Assembly: GCA_964569845.1 (NCBI GenBank)
Contig: CAZMUQ010000002.1
Location: forward strand, 62,001 to 126,000
Length of the DNA: 64,000 nucleotides
Source of the DNA: CAZMUQ01 sp964569845
GTDB lineage: Archaea > Thermoproteota > Bathyarchaeia > Hecatellales > Hecatellaceae
Direction: 5' to 3'
Every line of letters begins with the position of its first letter. The stretch's first letter is position 1. The position numbers were made by a program, and so were the translations under genes. This document shows, in pieces, positions 26,091 to 34,288 of the stretch. The notes beneath the pieces were generated by a model. That model searched no databases, was not told the DNA's origin, and was given only the letters and a program-made list of their open reading frames with translations.

Positions 26091-27245
26091 TTAACCAACA
26101 ACCTTTTTTACTTTCTGCGCAATATACTTTAAGTCTTCTTCAGCTAAAGCAGGATGCGTAGGCAAGGAAAATACTTGCCTTGCAACAGTTTCAGTTTTCG
26201 GAAGAGATTTTAGCTTAAAACCTAGAAGTCTCCTATAGTATGGAGCCATATGCACAGGAGTTGGATAATAAACTTCAGTTTGTATACCTGAGTCAACAAG
26301 TTTTCTAACTATCTTATTTCTTTCACCAGCTCTTGAACCTCTAACCCTAACCGTATAAACATACCATGCATGCTTATAACCTTCAGGCTCAGTTGGAAGT
26401 TCAAGTCTAGTAACTTCCTCAAGCATATTTGTTAATGCTTCAGCATTTCTCCTTCTGGACTCCAAAAATCTTGGAAGTTTTAAAAGTTGGTAGTAGCCTA
26501 TTGCACAAGCAATTTCTGAAAGCCTATAATTATGGCCAAGCCTTTCACTTAGGTTCTGTCTATTTATTCCATGAGTTCTAATAGCATAGAGAGCTTCAAC
26601 ATTATCTCTCCGATTTGTTGTAACCATTCCACCTTCTCCGGTAGTTATTTGTTTTGATGGATAAAAACTAAAACAACCATAATCACCAAAAGATCCAGCT
26701 TTTTTACCATGTAATTCAGCACCAAGTGCTTGGGATGCATCTTCAATAACAACTAAATCATGGTCTTTAGCAATTTTCATTATCTTCTCCATGTCAGCCA
26801 TTAAACCGTAAATATGGACAGGAATTATTGCAACAGTTCTATCAGTTATTGCATCCTCAATAAGGTTTGGATCAATAGTGTAGGTTTTAGGGTCTATATC
26901 TACAAAGCATGGTTTTGCTCCCGCCAAGATAACAGCTTCAACTGTAGCAACAAAAGTAAAGCTTGGAACAATAACTTCATCACCATGACTAACACCACTT
27001 GCAAGCAACGCTGCATGTAAAGCTGCTGTACCTGAACTTACTGCAACAGCATACTTTGTTCCAATATATTTTGCAAAACTTTCTTCAAATCTCTTACAGT
27101 AATGACCATCACCAAATTTTGAGGTTAGAACACCAGTTTTTAAAACACTAACAACAGCTTCAATTTCTTCTTTACCTATTAACGGTTTAGCAATAGGGAT
27201 GATTTTTCTCAACCTAGTCATCTCACCATTAACGTTTTCGTTCAA
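26091..27245 (-). CDS. DegT/DnrJ/EryC1/StrS-family PLP aminotransferase
   Basis: A 384-residue PLP enzyme of the sugar aminotransferase family. FAKYIGTKYAVAVSSGTAALHAAL binds the cofactor phosphate, VIEDASQALGAELHGKKAGSFGDYGCFSFYPSKQITTGEGG carries the PLP-stacking aspartate and the Schiff-base lysine (SFYPSKQ), and the C-terminus has YPTPVHMAPYY. Members form 3- or 4-amino sugars for surface glycans. No other nucleotide-sugar genes are adjacent, so the substrate is unknown. It lies 18 bases upstream of larB. It is divergent from the fucose-isomerase-like gene. Confidence 0.9.
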   Translation of the reverse strand: MNENVNGEMTRLRKIIPIAKPLIGKEEIEAVVSVLKTGVLTSKFGDGHYCKRFEESFAKYIGTKYAVAVSSGTAALHAALLASGVSHGDEVIVPSFTFVATVEAVILAGAKPCFVDIDPKTYTIDPNLIEDAITDRTVAIIPVHIYGLMADMEKIMKIAKDHDLVVIEDASQALGAELHGKKAGSFGDYGCFSFYPSKQITTGEGGMVTTNRRDNVEALYAIRTHGINRQNLSERLGHNYRLSEIACAIGYYQLLKLPRFLESRRRNAEALTNMLEEVTRLELPTEPEGYKHAWYVYTVRVRGSRAGERNKIVRKLVDSGIQTEVYYPTPVHMAPYYRRLLGFKLKSLPKTETVARQVFSLPTHPALAEEDLKYIAQKVKKVVG

Positions 27246-27293
27246 TTTAAAATTTTAATTTTTTGGTGCACCTTTTTATGAGGGGTTGAGAGT

Positions 27294-28559
27294 TTGTCCA
27301 AGAAGCCTAATGTACTTATTATACCCGCAATTTCACCACTTCATGGGAAAAGAAAAATTTTAGCTACCTTATTTGAGCTTGAAAATCTGCTTAAAAAAGA
27401 AGTTAACCTTACTTTGGAAAAAGTTGTTCACGACTTAACCCAGGTTTCACATTTAAAAATAGATGAAGAAAAATTTGATGCTATAATAGTTTTTGTTGGA
27501 AGCGGTGGGACAAGTAATATTGTTAAGAAGTTAGTAATGAATAAAAATTGGATTCTTCTTGCCTATGGTGGAAATAATAGTTTACCTTCAGCTTTAACGG
27601 TAAAAGAAAAATTAACTATGGAAGGTAAATGGAGAGGTCATCTCTTCTATGTTGACACAAAAAAGATGGAGCAAAACTTAAAAGGAATTATCAGAACAAT
27701 CCATGTTCTAAGGGAAACAAAAAATCTTAAATTTGCTACTATTGGATTTATCGGAGATAATAAAAAATTAGACAAGAAAGACTTTATTAGAAGGTTTTTT
27801 GGGATAAGTGTTAAAACTTTATCTCTAAAGGAGTTAAAAAGTAAATTTAACAGAATTACTGACGAAGAAGTTAACCCTTTAATAAGCAAGTTTAAAGGTT
27901 GCTTTGAAGTTGTTGAACCATCTCAAAAGGATATCAAAAATTCCCTAAAACTTTATCTTACATTAAAAAGTATCATAAAAACCAAAAATTTAAGCTGCAT
28001 CACATTGGATTGTTTTAGTTTGCTTAAAAAGTTGAATGTAACCCCATGTTTAGCATTCTCACTATTAATTGATGAAAATTTGCAAGGAATATGCGAAGGA
28101 GACCTGTTGCATGCACCATTAATACTTCTTCTATCTAGATTAACCGAAAAACCATGCTGGCTTGCAAACTTAAGTAAAATTAACTTAGAAGAAAACACCT
28201 TAACATTTGCGCATTGTACAGCAGCAACAAAACTTTCAGATACTGGTAAGGTTAAGCTTAGAAGCCATTTTGAATCTGGCTTAAGTGTAGCCTTAGATGT
28301 ACAATTAAAAAAGGGCCCTGTAACAATCATTCATGTAGTGGAGGAACCTCCTTCACTTATTGTAGGAGTTGGAGAAATCGTAAAAACAAGACTTCAAGAG
28401 GAAAATCTTTGCAGAACACAAGTAAATTTAAAGTTTAATGGAAATTTAGAGAAGTTTCTTGAGATAACTGGAAATCATCATATTTTATGCTATGAAGATT
28501 TAACTTCAGAGCTGAAAATAGTTTCAAAAGCAGTAGGAATTAAGCTAGTTAAAGTTTAA
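27294..28559 (+). CDS. L-fucose/L-arabinose isomerase-like protein, divergent
   Basis: A 421-residue protein starting at TTG (MSKKPNVLIIPAISPLHG). The overall pattern resembles the L-fucose isomerase-like family of archaea: an N-terminal Rossmann-like part with DAIIVFVGSGGTSNIV, a middle segment with CITLDCFSLL and GICEGDLLHAPLILLL (CEGD is the family's metal-site region), and a C-terminal beta domain with TFAHCTAATKL and SGLSVALDVQLKKGPVTIIHV. Some archaeal members may not isomerise sugars. Substrate unknown. Divergent from the sugar aminotransferase, which hints at a shared role in sugar metabolism, but this is weak. Confidence 0.7.
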   Translation: MSKKPNVLIIPAISPLHGKRKILATLFELENLLKKEVNLTLEKVVHDLTQVSHLKIDEEKFDAIIVFVGSGGTSNIVKKLVMNKNWILLAYGGNNSLPSALTVKEKLTMEGKWRGHLFYVDTKKMEQNLKGIIRTIHVLRETKNLKFATIGFIGDNKKLDKKDFIRRFFGISVKTLSLKELKSKFNRITDEEVNPLISKFKGCFEVVEPSQKDIKNSLKLYLTLKSIIKTKNLSCITLDCFSLLKKLNVTPCLAFSLLIDENLQGICEGDLLHAPLILLLSRLTEKPCWLANLSKINLEENTLTFAHCTAATKLSDTGKVKLRSHFESGLSVALDVQLKKGPVTIIHVVEEPPSLIVGVGEIVKTRLQEENLCRTQVNLKFNGNLEKFLEITGNHHILCYEDLTSELKIVSKAVGIKLVKV

Positions 28560-28811
28560 GAAGCTTAACCAAAAAGTTTAAATCTTTCAAAGTACCCATG
28601 GTAAAGTTTAAAATCTCATGTACATTATCTATTTCTTCTAGGCTAAAATTGGGGTGGAGAAAGAGTGAAAAGATTTTTTATCTCCTTCTTTTTTCATAAA
28701 AAAATGTTAAACATAAAAAATAGAAGTTGGTTAAGAGTTAACCTTTCCTTTATTAAAAATTTGACAGGATAAGGGAAAAAATTACCGTATTTTTATGGAG
28801 GTTGAGGTCCT
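28560..28811. other. AT-rich leader region upstream of rpoK
   Basis: About 250 bases with no supported gene. A run of TTTATTAAAAAT near 28748 could be a TATA element, and GGAGGTTGAGGT near 28798-28809 is a strong Shine-Dalgarno-like stretch just before the rpoK frame. A 35-codon GTG frame at 28665-28772 exists but lacks support. Confidence 0.4.
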
Positions 28812-29090
28812 ATAATTAAAGACCTTATTGGGCCTCCAAGATTAACAAGGTTCGAACGTGCAAGAATAATAGGTACACGTGCACTACAGATTGCTCTTGG
28901 AGCTCCAGTATTAATTACACCACCAGGTAATGTTACTAGACCTTTAGAGATAGCTCTACTAGAATTTGAAATGGGTATTTTACCTATAACAATTAAAAGA
29001 AAACTTCCAGATGGAAGTTTTGTTTATGTTTCAGTACAAACGTTGCTTAAGCTTGAAAAGGAAATAGAAAAAAGAAGAAAAACCCTTTGA
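28812..29090 (+). CDS. rpoK: DNA-directed RNA polymerase subunit K (Rpb6 family)
   Basis: About 92 codons encoding IGPPRLTRFERARIIGTRALQIALGAPVLI, then a glycine-asparagine stretch, LEIALLEFEMGILPITIKRKLPDGS and a C-terminal helix ending in KRRKTL. The TRFERARIIGxRALQxxxGAP signature is diagnostic of RpoK/Rpb6, which clamps the largest polymerase subunits together. The frame has no ATG, GTG or TTG before the conserved domain. It opens after TGA with codons for GPIIKDLIGPP, so ATA (28812) or ATT (28815) would have to start it, behind a good Shine-Dalgarno sequence. Otherwise a one-base error hides an upstream ATG at 28795 (MEVEV...). Convergent with a small membrane-protein gene. Confidence 0.88.
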   Translation: MIKDLIGPPRLTRFERARIIGTRALQIALGAPVLITPPGNVTRPLEIALLEFEMGILPITIKRKLPDGSFVYVSVQTLLKLEKEIEKRRKTL

Positions 29091-29092
29091 AT

Positions 29093-29275
29093 TTAATCTT
29101 TTTTTGTGATGTAAAGATAAATGGAAATTGCAGTTGACAATAACGCCGGGAAATAGAGGAGGGTAAGCTTAAATTCAAGCATGAAAAAAACTCCAAAACG
29201 GGATTCTAAGATATGTACACTTACAACTATTAAAATAAGTATAATAGAAGCTAAAAACCAACTTCTTCTGCTCAT
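29093..29275 (-). CDS. Small two-helix membrane protein, 60 residues
   Basis: A 60-residue protein MSRRSWFLASIILILIVVSV with two hydrophobic helices (about residues 7-25 and 32-55) and a lysine-rich end (YITKKD). It starts ten bases after the apgM stop, so it probably belongs to the same transcript. No family was recognised. It could be a chance frame, but the tidy spacing and strongly hydrophobic pattern favour a real gene. Confidence 0.5.
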   Translation of the reverse strand: MSRRSWFLASIILILIVVSVHILESRFGVFFMLEFKLTLLYFPALLSTAISIYLYITKKD

Positions 29276-29284
29276 CTTAGTTTT

Positions 29285-30517
29285 TTACCCCTCACTAGTC
29301 CTTAAGAAAAATGGCATAAACTTTACTCCATTAATTTTAATTCCAGTTTTTTTAGCTTCTTTTTCACAAAAGCATCTTACCAGGTTTTTACAGCCTAAAG
29401 ATCTTTCTACTTTCCTTTTTTTGGAGTATACTAAAAACGGAACTTCACCTTTCACATGAGTTTTAACACTAACAGGTGTTAAGTGGTCAGCTAAAACAGT
29501 AATAGCATATTCTCCCTCTAAATTGTTAAGTAAATTACCAATAAGTCTCTTATCGATGTCCTCTATAGCTTTAACTTTAAGGTTAAAATCTCCAAGATGC
29601 CCAGCTTCATCTGGAGCTTCAACATGAATAACAACTAAATCATTTTTCTTAAGCGCTTTTAAAGCGTATTCTGCTTTACCCTCATAATTTGTATCAACAA
29701 ATCCAGTAGCACCTGGAACGTTTACAATACTCATTCCAGCATATAGCCCTATTCCCTTAACAAGGGATACAGCTGAAATAACAGCACCTTTTAAACCAAA
29801 TAACCTCTTAAAGCTTGGAAGTTTAGGTTTTTTGCCTGGACTCCAAGGCCATATTATGTTTGCAGGTTTTAATCCTCTTTTAACCCTATCAACATTTACG
29901 GGATGACTAGATAAGATTTTTTTTGAATCTAAAATTAGCTTGTTAAGTAGCTCTGCAGTTTTAATTCCAGATTTTGATTTAGGCGTAACCATTATACTGG
30001 AAATTTTCTTTCCTACAAAATCATGAGGGGGTTTACAATCTATGCTTAGGGAAAATTTTTTACCTCTTAAAACAAGAATATGTCTATATCCTACTCCAGT
30101 ATAAAACTCAATTTTGCTTTTTTCTCCAATAGTACTATTTAATGTATCTACAAGTTTGGAGGCTTCCTCAGTAGTTATATGGTTAGCTGAGTAGTCAATA
30201 AGGAAACCATCTTTTTCTGTTGCTAAGTTACATCTAAAAGCTAAATCTCCATTCTTAAGTTTTACACCAAGAGCAACAGCTTCAAGCGGACCCCTACCAG
30301 TATAATACTTTTTTGGGTTATACCCTAAAATTGACATTATAGCTATATCTGAACCTGCATCCATTCCTTGAGGTATGGTGTTTAAAACACCACATAAACC
30401 CTTGGAAACCAGCATATCCATATTTGGATGGTCAGCTACCTCTAAAGGAGTTTTACCCTTAAAATTTACATTTGGATAATCAGCCATTCCATCTCCAATA
30501 ATGACAATATACTTCAT
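29285..30517 (-). CDS. apgM: 2,3-bisphosphoglycerate-independent phosphoglycerate mutase, archaeal type
   Basis: A 410-residue alkaline-phosphatase-superfamily enzyme converting 3-phosphoglycerate to 2-phosphoglycerate. The N-terminal metal motif is IIGDGMADYP, followed by PQGMDAGSDIAIMSILGYNP carrying the catalytic serine (AGSDIA) and YYTGRGPLEAVALGV. The C-terminal metal residues are in VIHVEAPDEAGHLGDFNLKVKAIEDID and VLADHLTPV. This archaeal ApgM is distinct from bacterial GpmI. It lies downstream of the acetyltransferase gene and, with GAPDH at 45.4 kb, contributes to glycolysis or gluconeogenesis. Confidence 0.95.
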   Translation of the reverse strand: MKYIVIIGDGMADYPNVNFKGKTPLEVADHPNMDMLVSKGLCGVLNTIPQGMDAGSDIAIMSILGYNPKKYYTGRGPLEAVALGVKLKNGDLAFRCNLATEKDGFLIDYSANHITTEEASKLVDTLNSTIGEKSKIEFYTGVGYRHILVLRGKKFSLSIDCKPPHDFVGKKISSIMVTPKSKSGIKTAELLNKLILDSKKILSSHPVNVDRVKRGLKPANIIWPWSPGKKPKLPSFKRLFGLKGAVISAVSLVKGIGLYAGMSIVNVPGATGFVDTNYEGKAEYALKALKKNDLVVIHVEAPDEAGHLGDFNLKVKAIEDIDKRLIGNLLNNLEGEYAITVLADHLTPVSVKTHVKGEVPFLVYSKKRKVERSLGCKNLVRCFCEKEAKKTGIKINGVKFMPFFLRTSEG

Positions 30518-30534
30518 GGTTAATGCAATTAGTT

Positions 30535-31062
30535 TCAGGCAACTTTAACGAAATTTTCATCTTTAAGTTTTCTACTCATCAGATATGCATCTTCTCCATC
30601 AAGGTAGTAATAGGGTATTCTTCTAATTTCCTTGTACCCAAGTTTCTTATAGAGAGAAATAGCAGCAGTATTACTAACTCTAACCTCCAAAAATGTTTCC
30701 TGACATTTATAATGTTCAACCATTTTTTCCATTGCTGTTAAAAGTAAACTTTTACCTATACCCTTTAACCTATGCTCAGGTAAAACAGCTATAGACACTA
30801 CATGACCTTTTCTTGTAAGCTTAAATCTATGAAAATCGGAGAAACCAGTTTCAATTCTAACCATAATATAGCCAACAACTTCACCATTATATTCAGCAAC
30901 AATAAATGTTTCAGGATAGCTCCGGTAAATTTCAAGGAAAAATTCTGGACTGTAATTCTCCGGAAGACAAAGTCTATTTATTGTTATAACTTTTCCAAGA
31001 TCTTCTTCCTTAAACTTTCTGACTTTATAATTAGTGTTCTTAAGTGTTTGCTGAGTAACCAT
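30535..31062 (-). CDS. GNAT-family N-acetyltransferase, RimI/Ard1-like
   Basis: A 175-residue GNAT enzyme, probably an archaeal N-terminal acetyltransferase. YKVRKFKEEDLGKVITINRLCLPENYSPEFF is close to the start of archaeal Ard1 proteins, VVSIAVLPEHRLKGIGKSLLLTAMEKM holds the acetyl-CoA loop (HRLKGIG, matching R/QxxGxG), and FLEVRVSNTAAISLYKKLGYKEIRRIPYYY is the conserved C-terminal part. Substrates would be N-termini of nascent proteins or ribosomal proteins. The gene is 17 bases upstream of apgM and probably in one transcript with it. Confidence 0.88.
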   Translation of the reverse strand: MVTQQTLKNTNYKVRKFKEEDLGKVITINRLCLPENYSPEFFLEIYRSYPETFIVAEYNGEVVGYIMVRIETGFSDFHRFKLTRKGHVVSIAVLPEHRLKGIGKSLLLTAMEKMVEHYKCQETFLEVRVSNTAAISLYKKLGYKEIRRIPYYYLDGEDAYLMSRKLKDENFVKVA

Positions 31063-31251
31063 ATTTAAAACCTTTTCAAAAACTTATCTTAGCACATTAA
31101 ACTATAAAGCTACCTCATACTCATAAATATTTTAGGGTTTAAACTGGAGGGATGATTCTTCCACCAAGCTAACGGTGAATACCAGTTACCATTAGGTATT
31201 ACTGAGATAAGGAGCATAGTTGAATCTGAATTTAATGTTGAAGAGGTTAGT

Positions 31252-32256
31252 ATGGAGTTTGGGTTGTTATCCTTTCGGGTTAGATTAACAAATAACCCTA
31301 AAAAATCCTTTGAAAATCTTGTTAAAAAGTTAAGACCATATATGATTTTCCCGACCTTAAGAAGAAAAAATGAAAGTATTAAACTTTATATTCTTCGTAA
31401 GCCTGAGATAAAACCTTCAAAAGTTAAGGTTAACATTATACTTTTCCTAGTGACAATTGTAACCGTGTTTTTAAGCGGATACGTAAACTCGTTAACATGG
31501 TCATCAATTTTTCATGAAAATGTTTTTCTTCATGCATTATACTTCACAATAGCTCTTCTTGGAATTGTTGGGTTGCATGAATTGGGACATAAAGTTGTAT
31601 GTAAGCTTAGGGGTATAGAAGCAACACTACCATACTTTATACCTGGACCACCATTCCCACTTGGTTTTGGAACTTTTGGTGCAGTAATAATGCAGAAGGA
31701 ACCTGCAATAAATCGTGACCACCTTTTCGACCTTGGATTTAGTGGTCCAATTGTAGGATTTATTGTTACGTTGCTTGTTGCAGTTATATCTATTCAGGGT
31801 ATACGTTCAGTTGATGTTGAAGTAATTGAACAGCTTAAAAGTGCAGGAGTAGGAATTTATACAATACCCCCAAGTCTTGCATGGATAATACTTACCAACT
31901 TTGCTAATCTTACTCTAGAACCGGGAAAAGTTTTAATAACCCCACCTATAGGCTTGGCTGCATGGCTTGGTTTTGTAATAACATTTTTAAATCTTCTTCC
32001 CATAGGCCAGCTTGATGGAGGCCATTTAGCTTCAGCTATTTTTGGGGAAAGAGGCCACGCTATAGCCTCAATGGCAGGAGTTATTATAACTTTTGTTACA
32101 GGTTTCTGGTTTTTTGGTTTACTTATACTTTTTCTAATGTTTCAAACAAGAAGAGCAATACCACTAGATGATGTTTCACCTTTATCCTCATCTAGAAGAA
32201 TTTTAGGTTTTGTTGCTTTTTTGATGATAATTTTAAGCGCTGTTATTTTATGGTAG
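31252..32256 (+). CDS. Site-2 protease family membrane metalloprotease (M50)
   Basis: A 334-residue polytopic membrane protease that cuts substrates within the membrane. HELGH (in GLHELGHKV, about residue 120) supplies two zinc ligands and the catalytic glutamate, and LPIGQLDGGHLAS supplies the third ligand. Several hydrophobic helices surround them. The open frame continues 32 codons upstream of this ATG, to a TGA at 31153, without any standard start codon. The upstream part (QLPLGITEIRSIVESEFNV) resembles the N-terminal soluble domain of archaeal homologues. The true start may therefore be upstream, with a sequence error or unusual codon. GAGGT precedes the ATG used here. It converges on larA, overlapping by 14 bases. 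Confidence 0.9.
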   Translation: MEFGLLSFRVRLTNNPKKSFENLVKKLRPYMIFPTLRRKNESIKLYILRKPEIKPSKVKVNIILFLVTIVTVFLSGYVNSLTWSSIFHENVFLHALYFTIALLGIVGLHELGHKVVCKLRGIEATLPYFIPGPPFPLGFGTFGAVIMQKEPAINRDHLFDLGFSGPIVGFIVTLLVAVISIQGIRSVDVEVIEQLKSAGVGIYTIPPSLAWIILTNFANLTLEPGKVLITPPIGLAAWLGFVITFLNLLPIGQLDGGHLASAIFGERGHAIASMAGVIITFVTGFWFFGLLILFLMFQTRRAIPLDDVSPLSSSRRILGFVAFLMIILSAVILW

Positions 32257-33508
32257 GTGGAAGGAAAGGTAAAACTTTTGATATATCAGGAAAAACAGCA
32301 ACTTTAGATTTTCTTCCAGCCATTCTAAAAGCCATTTCTAATGCATCGTCAACAGAATCTGCAACCTTAAATTTGAAAATTTCAGATGTTAGGAGGGATG
32401 GTAAAGCTGAGACAATAATAATCCTGAACTTTTCTGTTAAAGCTTTTAATTGGAAAATTTTATGAAGACCCTTAATAAACTCTTTTCTTGCAATATTTTT
32501 CAGCTCTTTAACATCTTTAGCTTCAAACATCCATCTATAAAGATTTTTATCTCCAAATCCTTGTGAACATTCAACAGCAAAAATTATTACACCAAATTCT
32601 TTTACAACATTTGAAACACTCTGAAAGAATTCTTGTGCATCATAGAAGGTTTTATCATTTGGGTAACCTCCAACACTAACTACAGCAATATCAGCTTTAT
32701 CTTTGACGGGAAACTCAAATAAAGATTTAACATAGTTTACGCCCCCGTAAAAGGCATCATCAACTTTTCCATGAAAAATCTTTAAAGGTTTACTATCAGC
32801 TTCCACCACATCAAAAATAAAGTTTACCTTACACATTTTAACAATTTCACTTAAATCTAGATGCACAGGATTTTTATCTAAGAAACCAACTTTAGCGGAG
32901 TAGTTGAGGGATAAAGCATAATTTTGCTGGATTGTTTTTATACCTGAAACAGCAAGAATTGTTTGCCTTCCACCACTAAAACCGGCATAAGAATGTAAGC
33001 CAATTTTTCCAACAAGAATCTTAATATCTGAATTTAAAAAATTCTTGTCAATGTGGATACTTGTTTTACTGCTTGTTAAGCCAATCTTAGCAAGGTTATC
33101 CTCAATGTAGGGGTTATGCGGCTTAATGTAAACATCATCAGGAATATTAGGAAAAAATCTTCTAACATCATCCTCCACTTTTTCCCCTAAAATGTCTCCA
33201 ACAAAAATGCTTATATTTGAGTTCTCAGTACCACAATTTTTTAGCTCCTCATAAATCTGGGAAATAATAATATTTCCAATTCCACTAAGCAAATTTTTAT
33301 CAATTACAATAGAAATCTTGTGACCAGGTTTTACAATGTCTCTTAAAGCAGGTAATCCTAAAGGATTTTTTAGTGCTTTTCCAATTTCTTCAGAAATATT
33401 TTCCGGAGGACCTGGAAGATTTCTTGGCTCAACAATATCTAAAAGATTTTCTGGTGGAATAGTTAAGCAGATTTCGGTATCTCCGTATGGAAGCCAAACC
33501 TCAACCAT
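32243..33508 (-). CDS. larA: LarA-family (lactate racemase-like) protein, divergent
   Basis: A 421-residue homologue of nickel-pincer-dependent racemases. The two-domain layout, IKPHNPY (His131), and GLHSYAGFSGGRQTIL (His172) align with the LarA core. In the Lactobacillus enzyme the second motif reads GGRK and its lysine holds the cofactor covalently; here that residue is glutamine (Gln182). The N-terminal DDxTRPTP motif is also altered to IDKNLLSG. The protein may bind the cofactor without a covalent link, act on another 2-hydroxyacid, or not be a racemase. Divergent from pyrE. LarB is encoded 6 kb away. Confidence 0.82.
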   Translation of the reverse strand: MVEVWLPYGDTEICLTIPPENLLDIVEPRNLPGPPENISEEIGKALKNPLGLPALRDIVKPGHKISIVIDKNLLSGIGNIIISQIYEELKNCGTENSNISIFVGDILGEKVEDDVRRFFPNIPDDVYIKPHNPYIEDNLAKIGLTSSKTSIHIDKNFLNSDIKILVGKIGLHSYAGFSGGRQTILAVSGIKTIQQNYALSLNYSAKVGFLDKNPVHLDLSEIVKMCKVNFIFDVVEADSKPLKIFHGKVDDAFYGGVNYVKSLFEFPVKDKADIAVVSVGGYPNDKTFYDAQEFFQSVSNVVKEFGVIIFAVECSQGFGDKNLYRWMFEAKDVKELKNIARKEFIKGLHKIFQLKALTEKFRIIIVSALPSLLTSEIFKFKVADSVDDALEMAFRMAGRKSKVAVFPDISKVLPFLPPTIK

Positions 33509-33611
33509 AAAAATCCTTCTCCCTTAAAAATTAACATATTTAAACCAAAAAGTTTTACTCTAAAACAGGTGAAGATATTACTTTAAAAGTTTAAAGTTTA
33601 GGTTGAGTTTA
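33509..33611. promoter_or_regulatory. Divergent promoter region between larA and pyrE
   Basis: About 100 AT-rich bases between two divergent starts, with a Shine-Dalgarno-like AGGTTGAG just before pyrE. No strongly matching TATA element could be singled out. Confidence 0.35.
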
Positions 33612-34226
33612 ATGGTTTCTGAAAAGATTAAGGAGAAACTTATTGAAGACCTTATTAAAATAGAAGCATTAAAATTTGGTAGATTTAAGCTTACAAGCGG
33701 AAAAGAAAGCCTTTACTATATAGACCTTAGAGTTGCACCAAGTTATCCCGAAGTTTTTCATAGACTTATTAACGCATATTTAACAAAAATTAGGGAAATA
33801 GGATTAGAAAAATTTGACATTATTGCTGGAATTCCAACTTCAGGGCTTATTTATGCTTCAACCTTAGCATACAATTTAAGAAAACCACTAATCTATGTTA
33901 GAAAAGAGGAAAAAGGTTGGGGTAGAAAAAGAAAAATTGAAGGTATTTTGAAAAGGGGAGATAATGTTCTCTTAATTGATGACCTTGTAACAACAGGGAA
34001 AAGTCTCATTGAAGCTGCTAAAAGTATTGAGGATGAAGGGGGGAAAGTAAGTTATGCCTTGGTTTTAATTGACAGAGAAGAAGGGGGACTAGAAAATTTA
34101 AAATTTAAGGGGATAATGCTTTGTAGCTTTATAAGTGTAGGTGAAATCTTTAGAGTTCTTGTTAAAAAGGGTAGGATTAGTAGCGAAGAATACAAAAAAA
34201 TTTGTGGAAAGCTACAGGTAGGGTAA
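33612..34226 (+). CDS. pyrE: Orotate phosphoribosyltransferase
   Basis: A 204-residue enzyme of pyrimidine synthesis making orotidine 5'-phosphate from orotate and PRPP. The PRPP-binding loop is VLLIDDLVTTGKSLIEAA; LKFGRFKLTSGKESLYYIDLR and GIPTSGLIYASTLAYNLRKPLIYVRKE are the other family motifs. The ATG at 33612 is preferred to a TTG nine bases upstream because AGGTTGAG lies at the right distance. Length is usual. It is followed, 60 bases on, by the phosphohexomutase gene on the same strand. Confidence 0.95.
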   Translation: MVSEKIKEKLIEDLIKIEALKFGRFKLTSGKESLYYIDLRVAPSYPEVFHRLINAYLTKIREIGLEKFDIIAGIPTSGLIYASTLAYNLRKPLIYVRKEEKGWGRKRKIEGILKRGDNVLLIDDLVTTGKSLIEAAKSIEDEGGKVSYALVLIDREEGGLENLKFKGIMLCSFISVGEIFRVLVKKGRISSEEYKKICGKLQVG

Positions 34227-34288
34227 TTAACCTAGATTTTTAACTTATAATTTAGGCTATATAGGTTATATGTTGGAGGTTTTAGAGG

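Noticed and set aside
28665..28772. A 35-codon GTG frame upstream of rpoK
   Set aside because: Phe- and Lys-rich with no recognisable pattern, and it may simply be part of the AT-rich leader. A GGTGGAG stretch upstream is suggestive but not enough.
31150..31208. GGGATGA...CTGA with GGTGAAT between, another C/D box-like pattern
   Set aside because: The same bases encode a conserved-looking N-terminal domain of the site-2 protease, which explains them better.
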